25,934 bases of DNA from Nitrososphaerota archaeon (GTDB lineage Archaea; Thermoproteota; Nitrososphaeria; Nitrososphaerales; Nitrosopumilaceae), in assembly GCA_022564385.1 (NCBI GenBank), contig JADFLN010000010.1:1-25934 (forward strand), in the 5' to 3' direction. This document shows, in pieces, positions 15,182 through 23,011 of this stretch. The notes beneath the pieces were generated by a model. It searched no databases, was not told the DNA's origin, and worked only from the letters and a program-made list of their open reading frames with translations. A program made the translations under genes and the position numbers. Position 1 is the first letter of the stretch. Every line of letters starts with the position of its first letter.

Positions 15182-17962
15182 ATGAGAAAATTTCTGATAG
15201 TTTTATTAATTTTATCATCAATGTCTATTCCGTTTGCGGCAGCACATCCATTTACAGAAGAAACTTTTCCTAGTTTAACATCAAATTCACCAACTGGTGT
15301 CACAGAAATTATTGTTTATTTTTCAGAACCAGTTGAGATTGATTTCAGTCAACTCAAAGTACTTGATAGTAATGGAGATCAGATTGATAATAAAGATACA
15401 AGTTACTATGAAGGAGAAAAATCCCTTATTGTTACAACCCCACCATTAGAAGATGGAGTATACACAGTATCGACTAAAGTTCTATCAAAAATTGATGGAC
15501 ATTTGGTTCCTGATGCATTTTTGTTTTCAATAGGTAATGTTATAGTTGATCCAGCATTACTAGGACAAAAAGGGCCATCAGAGATAGTATTTTTACCTGA
15601 AGCAGGAGCCAGATTTCCTGGACTTGTAGGTCAAACATTGGTTTTGGGAGCTGTGATTGCATCACTAATAATTTGGGGAACACAAAACAAACTACTAATC
15701 AAAGAAGAACTAGATAAGGTAGAATCTTTCCATCATAAAAAATTCATGTCAATTACAGGAATTGGACTTGTGTTAATTTTTGTCTCTAATATTTTGATGA
15801 TTGCAGTTCAAACTATCAGATTAGAAACTTCACCTATAGAGGCAATTCAAACTAGTTTTGGTACCACATGGATGATTAGAATGAGTATTACAGTAATTTT
15901 ACTAGGAATTTGGTTTTGGTTAGATAGAAAAAAAGTTCTATCAAAGAAAAATCAGGTACCAATGCTCATAACAATGCTAGTACTAATTGGAACTTCAAGC
16001 TTAATTGGACATGGTGCAGCAAGTGGAGAAGCACCAGCACTTGTTTTAGATTATATTCATAATTTGGTTGCAGCAATATGGATAGGTGGAATATTCTATT
16101 TTATTTTCATATTATTGCCAACATTTTCACAATTAAAAGAATCAAAACGAGAAAAGATGAGTCTGGTGTTAATTCCAAAATTCTCAATTGCATTCATCAT
16201 TGCAATAGGAATTGTTATTATTACAGGACCAACTCTTATGTGGTTTTTAGAAAGTGATGTAGGACTAATTACTAAATCAGTTTATGGCCAATTAATTATT
16301 CTAAAAATTTCAATTGCTGCAATAATAATTGGATTAGGAGGATATGCTCAATTAAGAATTCAAAAAAATGCAGAAAAGAATTTTCAATCAGGAAAAATCA
16401 CTGTCCACAAAAAGCTAAAGAGATCACTCAAAGTTGATGCAGTATTAGGAATTATGCTATTAGGCGTAGTTGCGTTGCTTACAAATGGAACACTACCAGC
16501 AGGAGAAATACAAAAAGTTGATGCACAAGAGATAGTCTATGGCTTTAAGACTATAGAATTTACTGAAAATACAAAATTTGGTATTGAAATTTCTCCGTTT
16601 TCAAGTGGAGTAAATACAATCATAGTTAAAGTAAGTGACTTTGATAATAAATCACTTTATGATTCAAATCAAATCAAAATAAAGATATCAAATCCATCAA
16701 AAAATATTTCTGCAATTGAAATTCCAATGGAAATTATCAAACAAGATTCCAATTTAATTAAATTTCAAGGAGAATTAACATTTGGATTTTCTGGAGAATG
16801 GCAGTTAGAAATAGAAGCTCAAAGAACTGAAAATGCTAATGAATCAAAAATATTGAATTTACTTGTAAAACCGAAACTAACTAACATTCAAACTCAAATT
16901 ATTGAATATGAATTGCCAGAGGATGCAAAGCCTCTTTTTCCATTATATGATGGAAAAAATTCTATTTGGATAAGTGATCCATCAGCTCCTCGTTTATGGC
17001 AATTTTCACTTGACACACAAGAGTTCTCATCATACTCGTTTGATGGACTAACTACAACATTTCTAACACAAGATAACAAAGGAAGAATCTGGTTTACAGA
17101 TACTCCAAGAAATCAAATTGGATTCTTTGATCCAGAGAATAAACAGATTACAACAAAAATAATTCCAAAACTAGATCCAATAATCACAGAAAATACTCCA
17201 ATATCGATTCAAGCAGATTTTGATGGAAACATTTGGATTACAATAGTCAACAAAGATAAAATTCTAAAATATGTACCAGATCTGGACATATTTGAAGAAA
17301 TTGTACTACCAGATAAACAATCACTACCATTTGCATTAACAATTGATGAATATGGAAAGATTTGGTACTCTACAAGCGGTACAGGTAAGATTGGATTTAT
17401 TGATCCAAAGAATAACCAAATAACTCAATTCTCAAGTGAAGTACCACTTCAGGCTCCAGAAGCTTTGATTTTTGATAATGATGGAAATTTGTGGATTGCA
17501 GAACATACAGGTTCAGCCATAACCAAATTCAATCCGGTTTTAGAAACTTTTGAGAGAATTTCGGTTCTGAATGAAGATGCATTACCATTTGGAATGACAT
17601 TTGATAGATATGGAAACATTTGGTTTGCACAGCATACAGTAGACAACATTGGAGTTTATGATCCAGATAACAATAACTTGATTGAAATTCCAGTTCCAAC
17701 TGAAACATCATTCATTCAGTTTATGACATCAGATGGAAATGACAATGTATGGTTTGTAGAACAACAAGCAAACAAGATTGGAACAATAAGGATTACAGAA
17801 ATTCCTGCTATTGCTTCACAAATACAAACAACAAGTAACTTTGAATTAAAGTATACAGAGATTGCATCACCACTAATTGCATTAGGAATTATTGCAACAT
17901 CATTGTTTTATGTAAAAAGTGTGCAAGATAAAAGAAGATTAAATTCTCTAATTAATTCTTAG
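15182..17962 (+). CDS. CopC-CopD copper protein fused to a seven-bladed beta-propeller
   Basis: A 926-aa membrane protein joining three parts. (1) A signal peptide (1-21) and CopC domain (22-118) with the Cu(II) ligands of that family: H22 as the predicted first mature residue, D105 and H107 in the KIDGH motif. (2) A CopD membrane domain (about 145-435, around eight helices) with H278 and H293 near membrane borders and the typical DYIHNLVAAIWIGG (290-303). (3) An outer Ig/FixH-like region (about 450-565), then seven repeats of the n.WI/WF type at about 595, 637, 684, 728, 771, 814 and 857, as in Vgb/streptogramin-lyase propellers. A final membrane helix (about 895-911) anchors the C-terminus. 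CopCD imports or buffers copper; the propeller is probably a binding scaffold. Convergent with the transporter permease, overlapping by 11 bp. Confidence 0.9.
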   Translation: MRKFLIVLLILSSMSIPFAAAHPFTEETFPSLTSNSPTGVTEIIVYFSEPVEIDFSQLKVLDSNGDQIDNKDTSYYEGEKSLIVTTPPLEDGVYTVSTKVLSKIDGHLVPDAFLFSIGNVIVDPALLGQKGPSEIVFLPEAGARFPGLVGQTLVLGAVIASLIIWGTQNKLLIKEELDKVESFHHKKFMSITGIGLVLIFVSNILMIAVQTIRLETSPIEAIQTSFGTTWMIRMSITVILLGIWFWLDRKKVLSKKNQVPMLITMLVLIGTSSLIGHGAASGEAPALVLDYIHNLVAAIWIGGIFYFIFILLPTFSQLKESKREKMSLVLIPKFSIAFIIAIGIVIITGPTLMWFLESDVGLITKSVYGQLIILKISIAAIIIGLGGYAQLRIQKNAEKNFQSGKITVHKKLKRSLKVDAVLGIMLLGVVALLTNGTLPAGEIQKVDAQEIVYGFKTIEFTENTKFGIEISPFSSGVNTIIVKVSDFDNKSLYDSNQIKIKISNPSKNISAIEIPMEIIKQDSNLIKFQGELTFGFSGEWQLEIEAQRTENANESKILNLLVKPKLTNIQTQIIEYELPEDAKPLFPLYDGKNSIWISDPSAPRLWQFSLDTQEFSSYSFDGLTTTFLTQDNKGRIWFTDTPRNQIGFFDPENKQITTKIIPKLDPIITENTPISIQADFDGNIWITIVNKDKILKYVPDLDIFEEIVLPDKQSLPFALTIDEYGKIWYSTSGTGKIGFIDPKNNQITQFSSEVPLQAPEALIFDNDGNLWIAEHTGSAITKFNPVLETFERISVLNEDALPFGMTFDRYGNIWFAQHTVDNIGVYDPDNNNLIEIPVPTETSFIQFMTSDGNDNVWFVEQQANKIGTIRITEIPAIASQIQTTSNFELKYTEIASPLIALGIIATSLFYVKSVQDKRRLNSLINS

Positions 17963-18770
17963 ATAATAATCCAGCAGATTTTATTACCATGGTTCCTGCA
18001 AGTAAACCAATTGATAATAAAACAATTGTTCCTGCAGGAGTAATATCAAAGACATAAGAGATTAGAATACCTACTACCACAGAAAAAACAGAAAAACTCA
18101 TTGAAATTATTGCAGTAAATTTAAAACCTTTGCCATACATAATTGCAGTTACATTAGGAATTACAAGCAAAGCCGAAATTAATAAAATACCTACAAGTTG
18201 GATTGATGTAACGACAGTTATTCCTGCCATAATCACAATCAAATAGTTTATTTTTTCTACAGGAATTCCACTAACTTTTGCCTGCTCTTCATTAAATGTA
18301 GAATAAAGAATTTGTCGATATAGTAACAGAATTACAATTAGAATTATTCCAGTTAATGATAAGATTAGAATAGTATCATCTACGCTAACAAGAAGAATAC
18401 TCCCAAAGAGAAAACTAAAGATATCAATCGTAAAACCTCCTGAAAATCCAATAATTACGAGCCCAATTGCTATTCCTGATGATAAAAGGACGGCAATGGA
18501 TGCGTCACCAGATATGTTGAATTTGTCTTTGAGTCTTGTAATGATAAGTGCACTAACTATTGAGACACCATAAGCTGTCCATAATGGGTAGATGCCTAGT
18601 AACAAACCTAATGCAATTCCACCAAATGATGAATGTGCAATTGCATCACCAAATAATGAATAACGTCTTAAAACTAAGAACAGTCCAACAACTGAACAAA
18701 GAATTGCAATGGCAGTTCCAGAAATTAATGCTCTATGCATAAAACTGTAAGTTAGAATTTCTAGAGACAT
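17952..18770 (-). CDS. metal ABC transporter permease (ZnuB/MntB family)
   Basis: Integral membrane subunit of a cluster A-I metal importer, 272 aa, with about eight hydrophobic helices. Family marks include the early ALISGTAIAILCSVVGLFLVLRRYSLFGDA pattern (about 13-40), with the cytoplasmic LRRYSLFGDAIAHS loop, and the later EEQAKVSGI (about 158-166) coupling helix that contacts the ATPase. It forms the channel for the metal delivered by the binding protein encoded two genes upstream. The gene starts at ATG 18768-18770, two bases after the ATPase stop, so the three transporter genes form one operon. Zinc or manganese are the usual substrates of the family; the neighbouring NikR-like regulator leaves nickel or another divalent metal open. 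Confidence 0.92.
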   Translation of the reverse strand: MSLEILTYSFMHRALISGTAIAILCSVVGLFLVLRRYSLFGDAIAHSSFGGIALGLLLGIYPLWTAYGVSIVSALIITRLKDKFNISGDASIAVLLSSGIAIGLVIIGFSGGFTIDIFSFLFGSILLVSVDDTILILSLTGIILIVILLLYRQILYSTFNEEQAKVSGIPVEKINYLIVIMAGITVVTSIQLVGILLISALLVIPNVTAIMYGKGFKFTAIISMSFSVFSVVVGILISYVFDITPAGTIVLLSIGLLAGTMVIKSAGLLSKN

Positions 18771-18772
18771 GA

Positions 18773-19495
18773 TTAATGATGATGCATATGTTCTTGCATA
18801 GAAGCCTCAGAGTATTGCTTTATCAATTCATCATCAGAAAAGAATTTTTTAGACTCACCATGGAAAAATAATGTTCTGTTTAAACATGCAACATGATTTG
18901 CTAGTTGATTAACAGCATCCAAATCATGAGAAGACCAAATAATAGTAATTTTTTGTTTAGAATTTAATTCACGGAGTATGCTGTAGAATAATTCTATGCT
19001 TTGTTTGTCAATTCCTGTCACGGGTTCATCTAAAATCAGAATTTTTGGATTATTTACCAAAGCTTTTGCAATAAAGACTCGTTGTTGCTGTCCTCCAGAT
19101 AATTCACCAATTCTTCTATTGCTTAGTTCATGTATCCATAATTGTTGTAAAATTTCATCAATTCTATTTTCATCAGATTCATTTCTCAAACCCATTCTTA
19201 CAACATCATTAACTGTAACTGGAAAATTTTTTTCGAAGATTGGTTTTTGTGGTACATATCCAATTTCTTTAAGATAATTTTTTGATTTTTTAATATCCTT
19301 ACCAAAAAATTTGATAGTTCCTTTGTATTTTGTATTAAGTCCTAACATTGAATCAAAAAGTGTTGATTTTCCAGCACCATTAGGCCCAATTATGCCTAAA
19401 AAATCTCCCTCATTGATCACAAAACTCACATCATCAAGGGCTTTTACGTCTGGATATTGAACTGTAAGATTATTAATTTCAACTACTTTCAACAT
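18773..19495 (-). CDS. metal ABC transporter ATP-binding protein (ZnuC-like) with His-rich tail
   Basis: Cytosolic ATPase of 240 aa that powers the metal importer. Walker A is GPNGAGKST (37-45), the signature motif LSGGQQQR (132-139), Walker B ILILDEP (152-158) and the switch histidine H190 in SSHD. All residues for ATP hydrolysis are present. The C-terminal 40 residues extend past the core and end in QEHMHHH, a cluster of four histidines in the last six residues that could bind a divalent metal and act as an intracellular sensor or gate; that function is inferred. Start ATG 19493-19495 overlaps the end of the binding-protein gene by 7 bp, and the permease follows after two bases, showing translational coupling. 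Confidence 0.95.
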   Translation of the reverse strand: MLKVVEINNLTVQYPDVKALDDVSFVINEGDFLGIIGPNGAGKSTLFDSMLGLNTKYKGTIKFFGKDIKKSKNYLKEIGYVPQKPIFEKNFPVTVNDVVRMGLRNESDENRIDEILQQLWIHELSNRRIGELSGGQQQRVFIAKALVNNPKILILDEPVTGIDKQSIELFYSILRELNSKQKITIIWSSHDLDAVNQLANHVACLNRTLFFHGESKKFFSDDELIKQYSEASMQEHMHHH

Positions 19496-20394
19496 AATGC
19501 CTCCTTTAGATTGTTAAGATTTTCAGTCATTTTAAAAATATAAGTTCTATCAGAAAAAACTTCTATTGGAGATAAAATTAAAACTTTACCATCTATTTCA
19601 TTTGCAATTATTTCAGATGTTTTACTATTAACATTCTCTTCACTGAAAATTACTTTAATATTTAATTCTCTGGCTGTGGAAATGACATTTTCTAATGTTT
19701 TTGCTGTGGCTTCTCCATGTGGATTGTTTGATAAAAGAATCGTGTGTTGATTTAGATTATATTCATCTGCAAAATATGAAAACGCATCATGAAAAGCTAT
19801 AAAATCATAATTACAATTAGATAACTCATTACGAATTTTTGAATCAAGCAGATCTAATTGTTCAATGTATTTTACTGCGTTTGATTGATAATATTGCTGA
19901 TTTTTAGGATCTGAATTAGAAAAAGCATTTGCAATATTTTGTACTTGTATTTTTGCATAAACAGGGTTTAACCAGATATGTGGATCTCCAGAAGTGCGAG
20001 CATATTCTTGGCCAAGATTCTTAATTAAAATTCCATCACTGGTGTCAACTATCACCCCTTGATAACCAATTTCAGCTAAATTATCAACCCAATTTTCAAA
20101 ACCTATTCCATTAATAATTATTAGATCAGCCTTTTGCATTTTTTGTACATCTTTAATAGTTGGTCCCCAATCATGAGGTTCAACTCCAACTGGAACAAGT
20201 AAAATAACATCAACCTTTTCTTGTCCAACATTTTGTGAAAATTCATGAAGTGGATAAAATGATGAGATAACTTGTAGTTTTGAGCTATCAGTTGTTGTAA
20301 ATTGTTGATTCGAGTTAGTCTCATAAACAACAATTGAGCTTAATGGAATTACTATTGCTATTGCAATTATTGCAAGTTTAATTTGTATATTCAC
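19489..20394 (-). CDS. metal ABC transporter substrate-binding protein (ZnuA-like)
   Basis: Extracytoplasmic metal receptor of 301 aa. The N-terminus (about 5-25, strongly apolar) acts as a signal peptide or membrane anchor; there is no lipobox cysteine. Metal ligands expected for cluster A-I proteins are H74 in EPHDWGPT, H139 in GDPHIWLNP and H202 in AFHDAFSYF. The fourth ligand, an aspartate in LDPL in manganese-type members, is replaced by serine in LSPI (about 274-277), so the site looks like the three-histidine site of zinc-type ZnuA rather than the Mn type. No His-rich loop is present. The start is GTG (20392-20394), with an A/T-rich TATA-like stretch about 25 bp upstream. It diverges from the NikR-like gene, 90 bp away, and heads the transporter operon. 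Confidence 0.92.
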   Translation of the reverse strand: MNIQIKLAIIAIAIVIPLSSIVVYETNSNQQFTTTDSSKLQVISSFYPLHEFSQNVGQEKVDVILLVPVGVEPHDWGPTIKDVQKMQKADLIIINGIGFENWVDNLAEIGYQGVIVDTSDGILIKNLGQEYARTSGDPHIWLNPVYAKIQVQNIANAFSNSDPKNQQYYQSNAVKYIEQLDLLDSKIRNELSNCNYDFIAFHDAFSYFADEYNLNQHTILLSNNPHGEATAKTLENVISTARELNIKVIFSEENVNSKTSEIIANEIDGKVLILSPIEVFSDRTYIFKMTENLNNLKEALC

Positions 20395-20455
20395 GCAACA
20401 ACATAATGCAAATTATTAATAAATCTATAAAATCTTAATAACTTTAACTGCTAAA

Positions 20456-20463
20456 CTTATAAG
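20456..20463 (+). promoter_or_regulatory. TATA box of the NikR-like gene
   Basis: CTTATAAG is centred 25-26 bp before ATG 20485, so the mRNA probably begins at or next to the start codon, inside the palindrome at 20478-20491. Confidence 0.55.
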
Positions 20464-20477
20464 ATAATTAATAACAT

Positions 20478-20491
20478 TAGGCATATGCCTA
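20478..20491. promoter_or_regulatory. perfect 14-bp palindrome over the start codon, likely operator
   Basis: TAGGCATATGCCTA is a perfect inverted repeat whose second half begins with the ATG of the NikR-like gene. With the TATA box 25 bp upstream it also covers the predicted transcription start. A ribbon-helix-helix protein bound here would block its own transcription. A weaker inverted repeat, ATAAT-N4-ATTAT (20403-20416), lies by the transporter promoter. Confidence 0.5.
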
Positions 20492-20868
20492 TAGTATCAA
20501 TCTCACTAAATGACGAAATTCTCTCAGAATTAGACAAGCTACAATCATCCATGGGATTTTCAGGTAGATCTGAAGCCATCAGAGCAGGAATCAGAGCATT
20601 TGTTTCTGAAGAAAAACAAAAGTCAGATTTGTCTGGAAATATTCATGCCATTCTTTTGGTTGTACACAATAATGAGTATGATCATGTTGTTTCAGGAATT
20701 ACTCATAACTTTGAGGATCTAATTATAACACATCTTCATAGTAAGATTGAGAAAGAAAAATGTATGGAGCTCTTTGTTATGAATGGTAATGCAGAAAAAG
20801 TCACTACAATGACAAAAGATTTTCAGATAAATAAAAATATGGATACTGTAAAGCTTGTTGCACTTTAG
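20485..20868 (+). CDS. NikR-like ribbon-helix-helix metal-responsive regulator
   Basis: DNA-binding regulator of 127 aa. Residues 1-45 form a ribbon-helix-helix (MPIVSISLNDEILSELDKL, then GRSEAIRAGIRAF). The rest is the ACT-like metal-binding domain of the NikR family: HAILLVVHNNEYDHVV (with H66), then THLHS (H84, H86) and KC (C92), matching the square-planar nickel ligands H76, H87, H89 and C95 of E. coli NikR. It is divergent from a ZnuABC-type transporter, which it probably represses when metal is plentiful. In NikR proteins the metal is nickel, but relatives respond to other divalent metals, and the transporter is of the zinc/manganese type. Predicted leaderless; its start codon lies in a palindrome that may be its operator. 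The last four bases overlap the next, convergent gene. Confidence 0.87.
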   Translation: MPIVSISLNDEILSELDKLQSSMGFSGRSEAIRAGIRAFVSEEKQKSDLSGNIHAILLVVHNNEYDHVVSGITHNFEDLIITHLHSKIEKEKCMELFVMNGNAEKVTTMTKDFQINKNMDTVKLVAL

Positions 20869-22229
20869 ACACTAAATCTAAATAAATTTGTTCTAGTAAC
20901 AAAAACTACAACTGTTATTGAAGTTACTAAAACAATCAATGCAACAGTTCCAAATTCTGGTACAACAACAATTCTAAACTCAGTTTCTTGTTCAGTATTT
21001 CGAATGTTTTCAAATTTTATTATCATAGGACCTGTCTGATCTTCAGAAAATGTAAATTTTTCAAAATAACCACCAATGAGCGCTGTTCCTGACGTACGAT
21101 GAATCTCCTTTCCATTTTGAATTATTACAAAGGTATAATCAGAATTTCTCAACGGTTCACTAGTTTGTCCATCTCTAATGGTAAAAACAAAGGTTGTGTT
21201 GATTCCGGGTTCTATCACTATAGGATCCCATGCGAGATTTAATTTAAAGTCCTCACTCTTTGTATATGCAATTAAAGGTAGTTCCATATTTTTGCTAGTA
21301 AATAGTGTAAATACAATATTTTCAGGTAATGGCTCGTCTGATTTTTTCATTTGATTTTTCAAAAATCTTAGATGATCTTGTAACAAAATAAAATGAACTA
21401 TTCTCTCGTCATCTTCGGTATAATCATCAATTGTTACTGAAGCTTTGAATAGTTCAATTCCATTTGCATAACCTAAATAACCAGGAGTTACAAATTCAGT
21501 AAAATCTTTTGGAAAATGAGCTTCTACATGGACCACAGGTACATGAGACATTTGTTTTTCACTCCAGTCAAATGGCATTTCAAATGTTACCTGTTTAGCT
21601 TCAGGATCATACTCAAAATTGGAGATTTTATCAAAATATGACTTGAAACGAAATTCTACATCATGATTTTCTACATCTTTTTGAATGTAGGTAACAGTGT
21701 CAACTATGCTCAAATTGGCATTATAGATACCAGAGTTTTCTATAATGTTAGTTGGTTCATCAATGGTTTTTATCTCAATCTCAAAATTGTACAAACCTCC
21801 AGAATTAAACAAGGGTCCTGTAATTTCTATAGGATTAGATTCAGTTCCATACCATGCTCCAAATAAAGAGTCTTGTTCACCATAAATTGTAATTTCTCCT
21901 TCTTGTGTTGGTGTTACTTTAATTGATAAAATACCATCTTCTGCAAAGAAATAGTTTCTAAAAATCAGGTTATTTTCATGAAACAAACCAATTAGAAATG
22001 TGACATTTTTTGCATTTTCTTTTGTTTCCCTTTCCATTACACTAATTGTGATCTGTTCTTGATCATTTTCAAAATACATTGGCATTTCAACTGTAATTGA
22101 AACTTCTTTTCCTTGGATATCTATTGAATAAATGGTATCAATTCCTAATCCATGTCCATAAACACTGCTTGCTGGAAATAGTAAACAGACAGCCATTACA
22201 AATATTACAAATTTTATTAATGACAACAT
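20865..22229 (-). CDS. secreted HGLG-family protein with PEFG-CTERM anchor
   Basis: A 454-aa exported protein. A signal peptide (1-25, ending SSVYG) precedes H26-G-L-G, so histidine may be the first mature residue. The body is beta-rich and shares with the protein at 9862-11571: ITGPLFNSGGLY, FEMPFDWS, VHVEAHFPKDF, GYANGIE and IVHFIL, in the same order, so the two are paralogues. They differ at the C-terminus: this one ends in PEFG (424-427), a hydrophobic helix and a short basic tail, the PEFG-CTERM signal for archaeosortase processing, whereas the paralogue has WWADG repeats. An Ig-like domain (about 320-415; SDYTFVIIQNGKEIHRTSG) precedes the anchor. It follows the LON-domain gene by 19 bp, probably in one operon. 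Function unknown; copper binding by the N-terminal His is a hypothesis. Confidence 0.82.
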   Translation of the reverse strand: MLSLIKFVIFVMAVCLLFPASSVYGHGLGIDTIYSIDIQGKEVSITVEMPMYFENDQEQITISVMERETKENAKNVTFLIGLFHENNLIFRNYFFAEDGILSIKVTPTQEGEITIYGEQDSLFGAWYGTESNPIEITGPLFNSGGLYNFEIEIKTIDEPTNIIENSGIYNANLSIVDTVTYIQKDVENHDVEFRFKSYFDKISNFEYDPEAKQVTFEMPFDWSEKQMSHVPVVHVEAHFPKDFTEFVTPGYLGYANGIELFKASVTIDDYTEDDERIVHFILLQDHLRFLKNQMKKSDEPLPENIVFTLFTSKNMELPLIAYTKSEDFKLNLAWDPIVIEPGINTTFVFTIRDGQTSEPLRNSDYTFVIIQNGKEIHRTSGTALIGGYFEKFTFSEDQTGPMIIKFENIRNTEQETEFRIVVVPEFGTVALIVLVTSITVVVFVTRTNLFRFSV

Positions 22230-22248
22230 TATTCTTATTTCATCAGAA

Positions 22249-22959
22249 TTATTTTACTGTTAGTAATTCTTCAACTTTTTGAATCAAATCATCCATTATT
22301 GTTGCTTCCAAAATTGGTTGAAGATCATTTGGATCACTTGCACCAAGTGCAGACAATGAATAAATATAATCAATTGTAGGCGTGTCAGTAGTAAGATAGT
22401 ATTGCTCTAAAACGTGTTCTAGGGTATGTGGTTCAACAACTTGAGGCAATGCTTGTGTAACAGTTTTCTTTTTCCATAATTCAACTAGTCTTTTCCATTG
22501 GTCTAATGAAATATTCTCATCAATTTCTGGAATCATTTCAACTTCAGCTTGAATGTACATTTTCTTTTCAGTTCCAACTTTCTCATGTATTTCTGAAATT
22601 TCTTGATGTCCCTCTACTGAAAGTGGATCATAGTTTGCTGGTTGAGGAATTGACGGTGAAATAATTTTTTTAATTTTAAAGGAACTTCTGCCTATGGTCT
22701 CAATGTTTAGTTGTAATCCATCAATCTCTACATCTTTACACTTTGTAATCTTAGTAATTGTCCCAATCAATTTAGGAGAATTCCAACCATTTACAGAATT
22801 TTTTTCATCAATCAAACATACACCAAATTGACCGTCACCTAGCATACAATCATCAACTAATTGCTTGTAACGAGGCTCAAAGATTCGAAGTGGTAGTTCT
22901 TGTCTTGGAAATAAAACCAGATCTAAAGGAAATATTGGAATTACTTTTGTTGACGTCAA
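22249..22959 (-). CDS. stand-alone LON substrate-binding domain protein
   Basis: A 236-aa cytosolic protein consisting of a LON N-terminal (PUA-like) domain, with VIPIFPLDLVLFPRQELPLRIFEPRYKQLVDD near the start (about residues 6-37) and GQFGVCLI, then a helical C-terminal part with LWKKKTVTQALP. The ATPase and peptidase domains of Lon protease are absent, so it cannot degrade proteins itself; it may bind unfolded or selected proteins. Similar single-domain proteins are common in bacteria and archaea without a settled function. The start is TTG: an in-frame TAG lies immediately before it, and ATATATC is about 28 bp upstream, fitting a leaderless mRNA. It is followed after 19 bp by the secreted HGLG/PEFG protein, and pyrB lies 52 bp upstream on the same strand. 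Confidence 0.85.
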   Translation of the reverse strand: MTSTKVIPIFPLDLVLFPRQELPLRIFEPRYKQLVDDCMLGDGQFGVCLIDEKNSVNGWNSPKLIGTITKITKCKDVEIDGLQLNIETIGRSSFKIKKIISPSIPQPANYDPLSVEGHQEISEIHEKVGTEKKMYIQAEVEMIPEIDENISLDQWKRLVELWKKKTVTQALPQVVEPHTLEHVLEQYYLTTDTPTIDYIYSLSALGASDPNDLQPILEATIMDDLIQKVEELLTVK

Positions 22960-23011
22960 CTAATCATATTGAAATGTCTTTAGATATATGGAATACGGAT
23001 TCTAAAATAAA

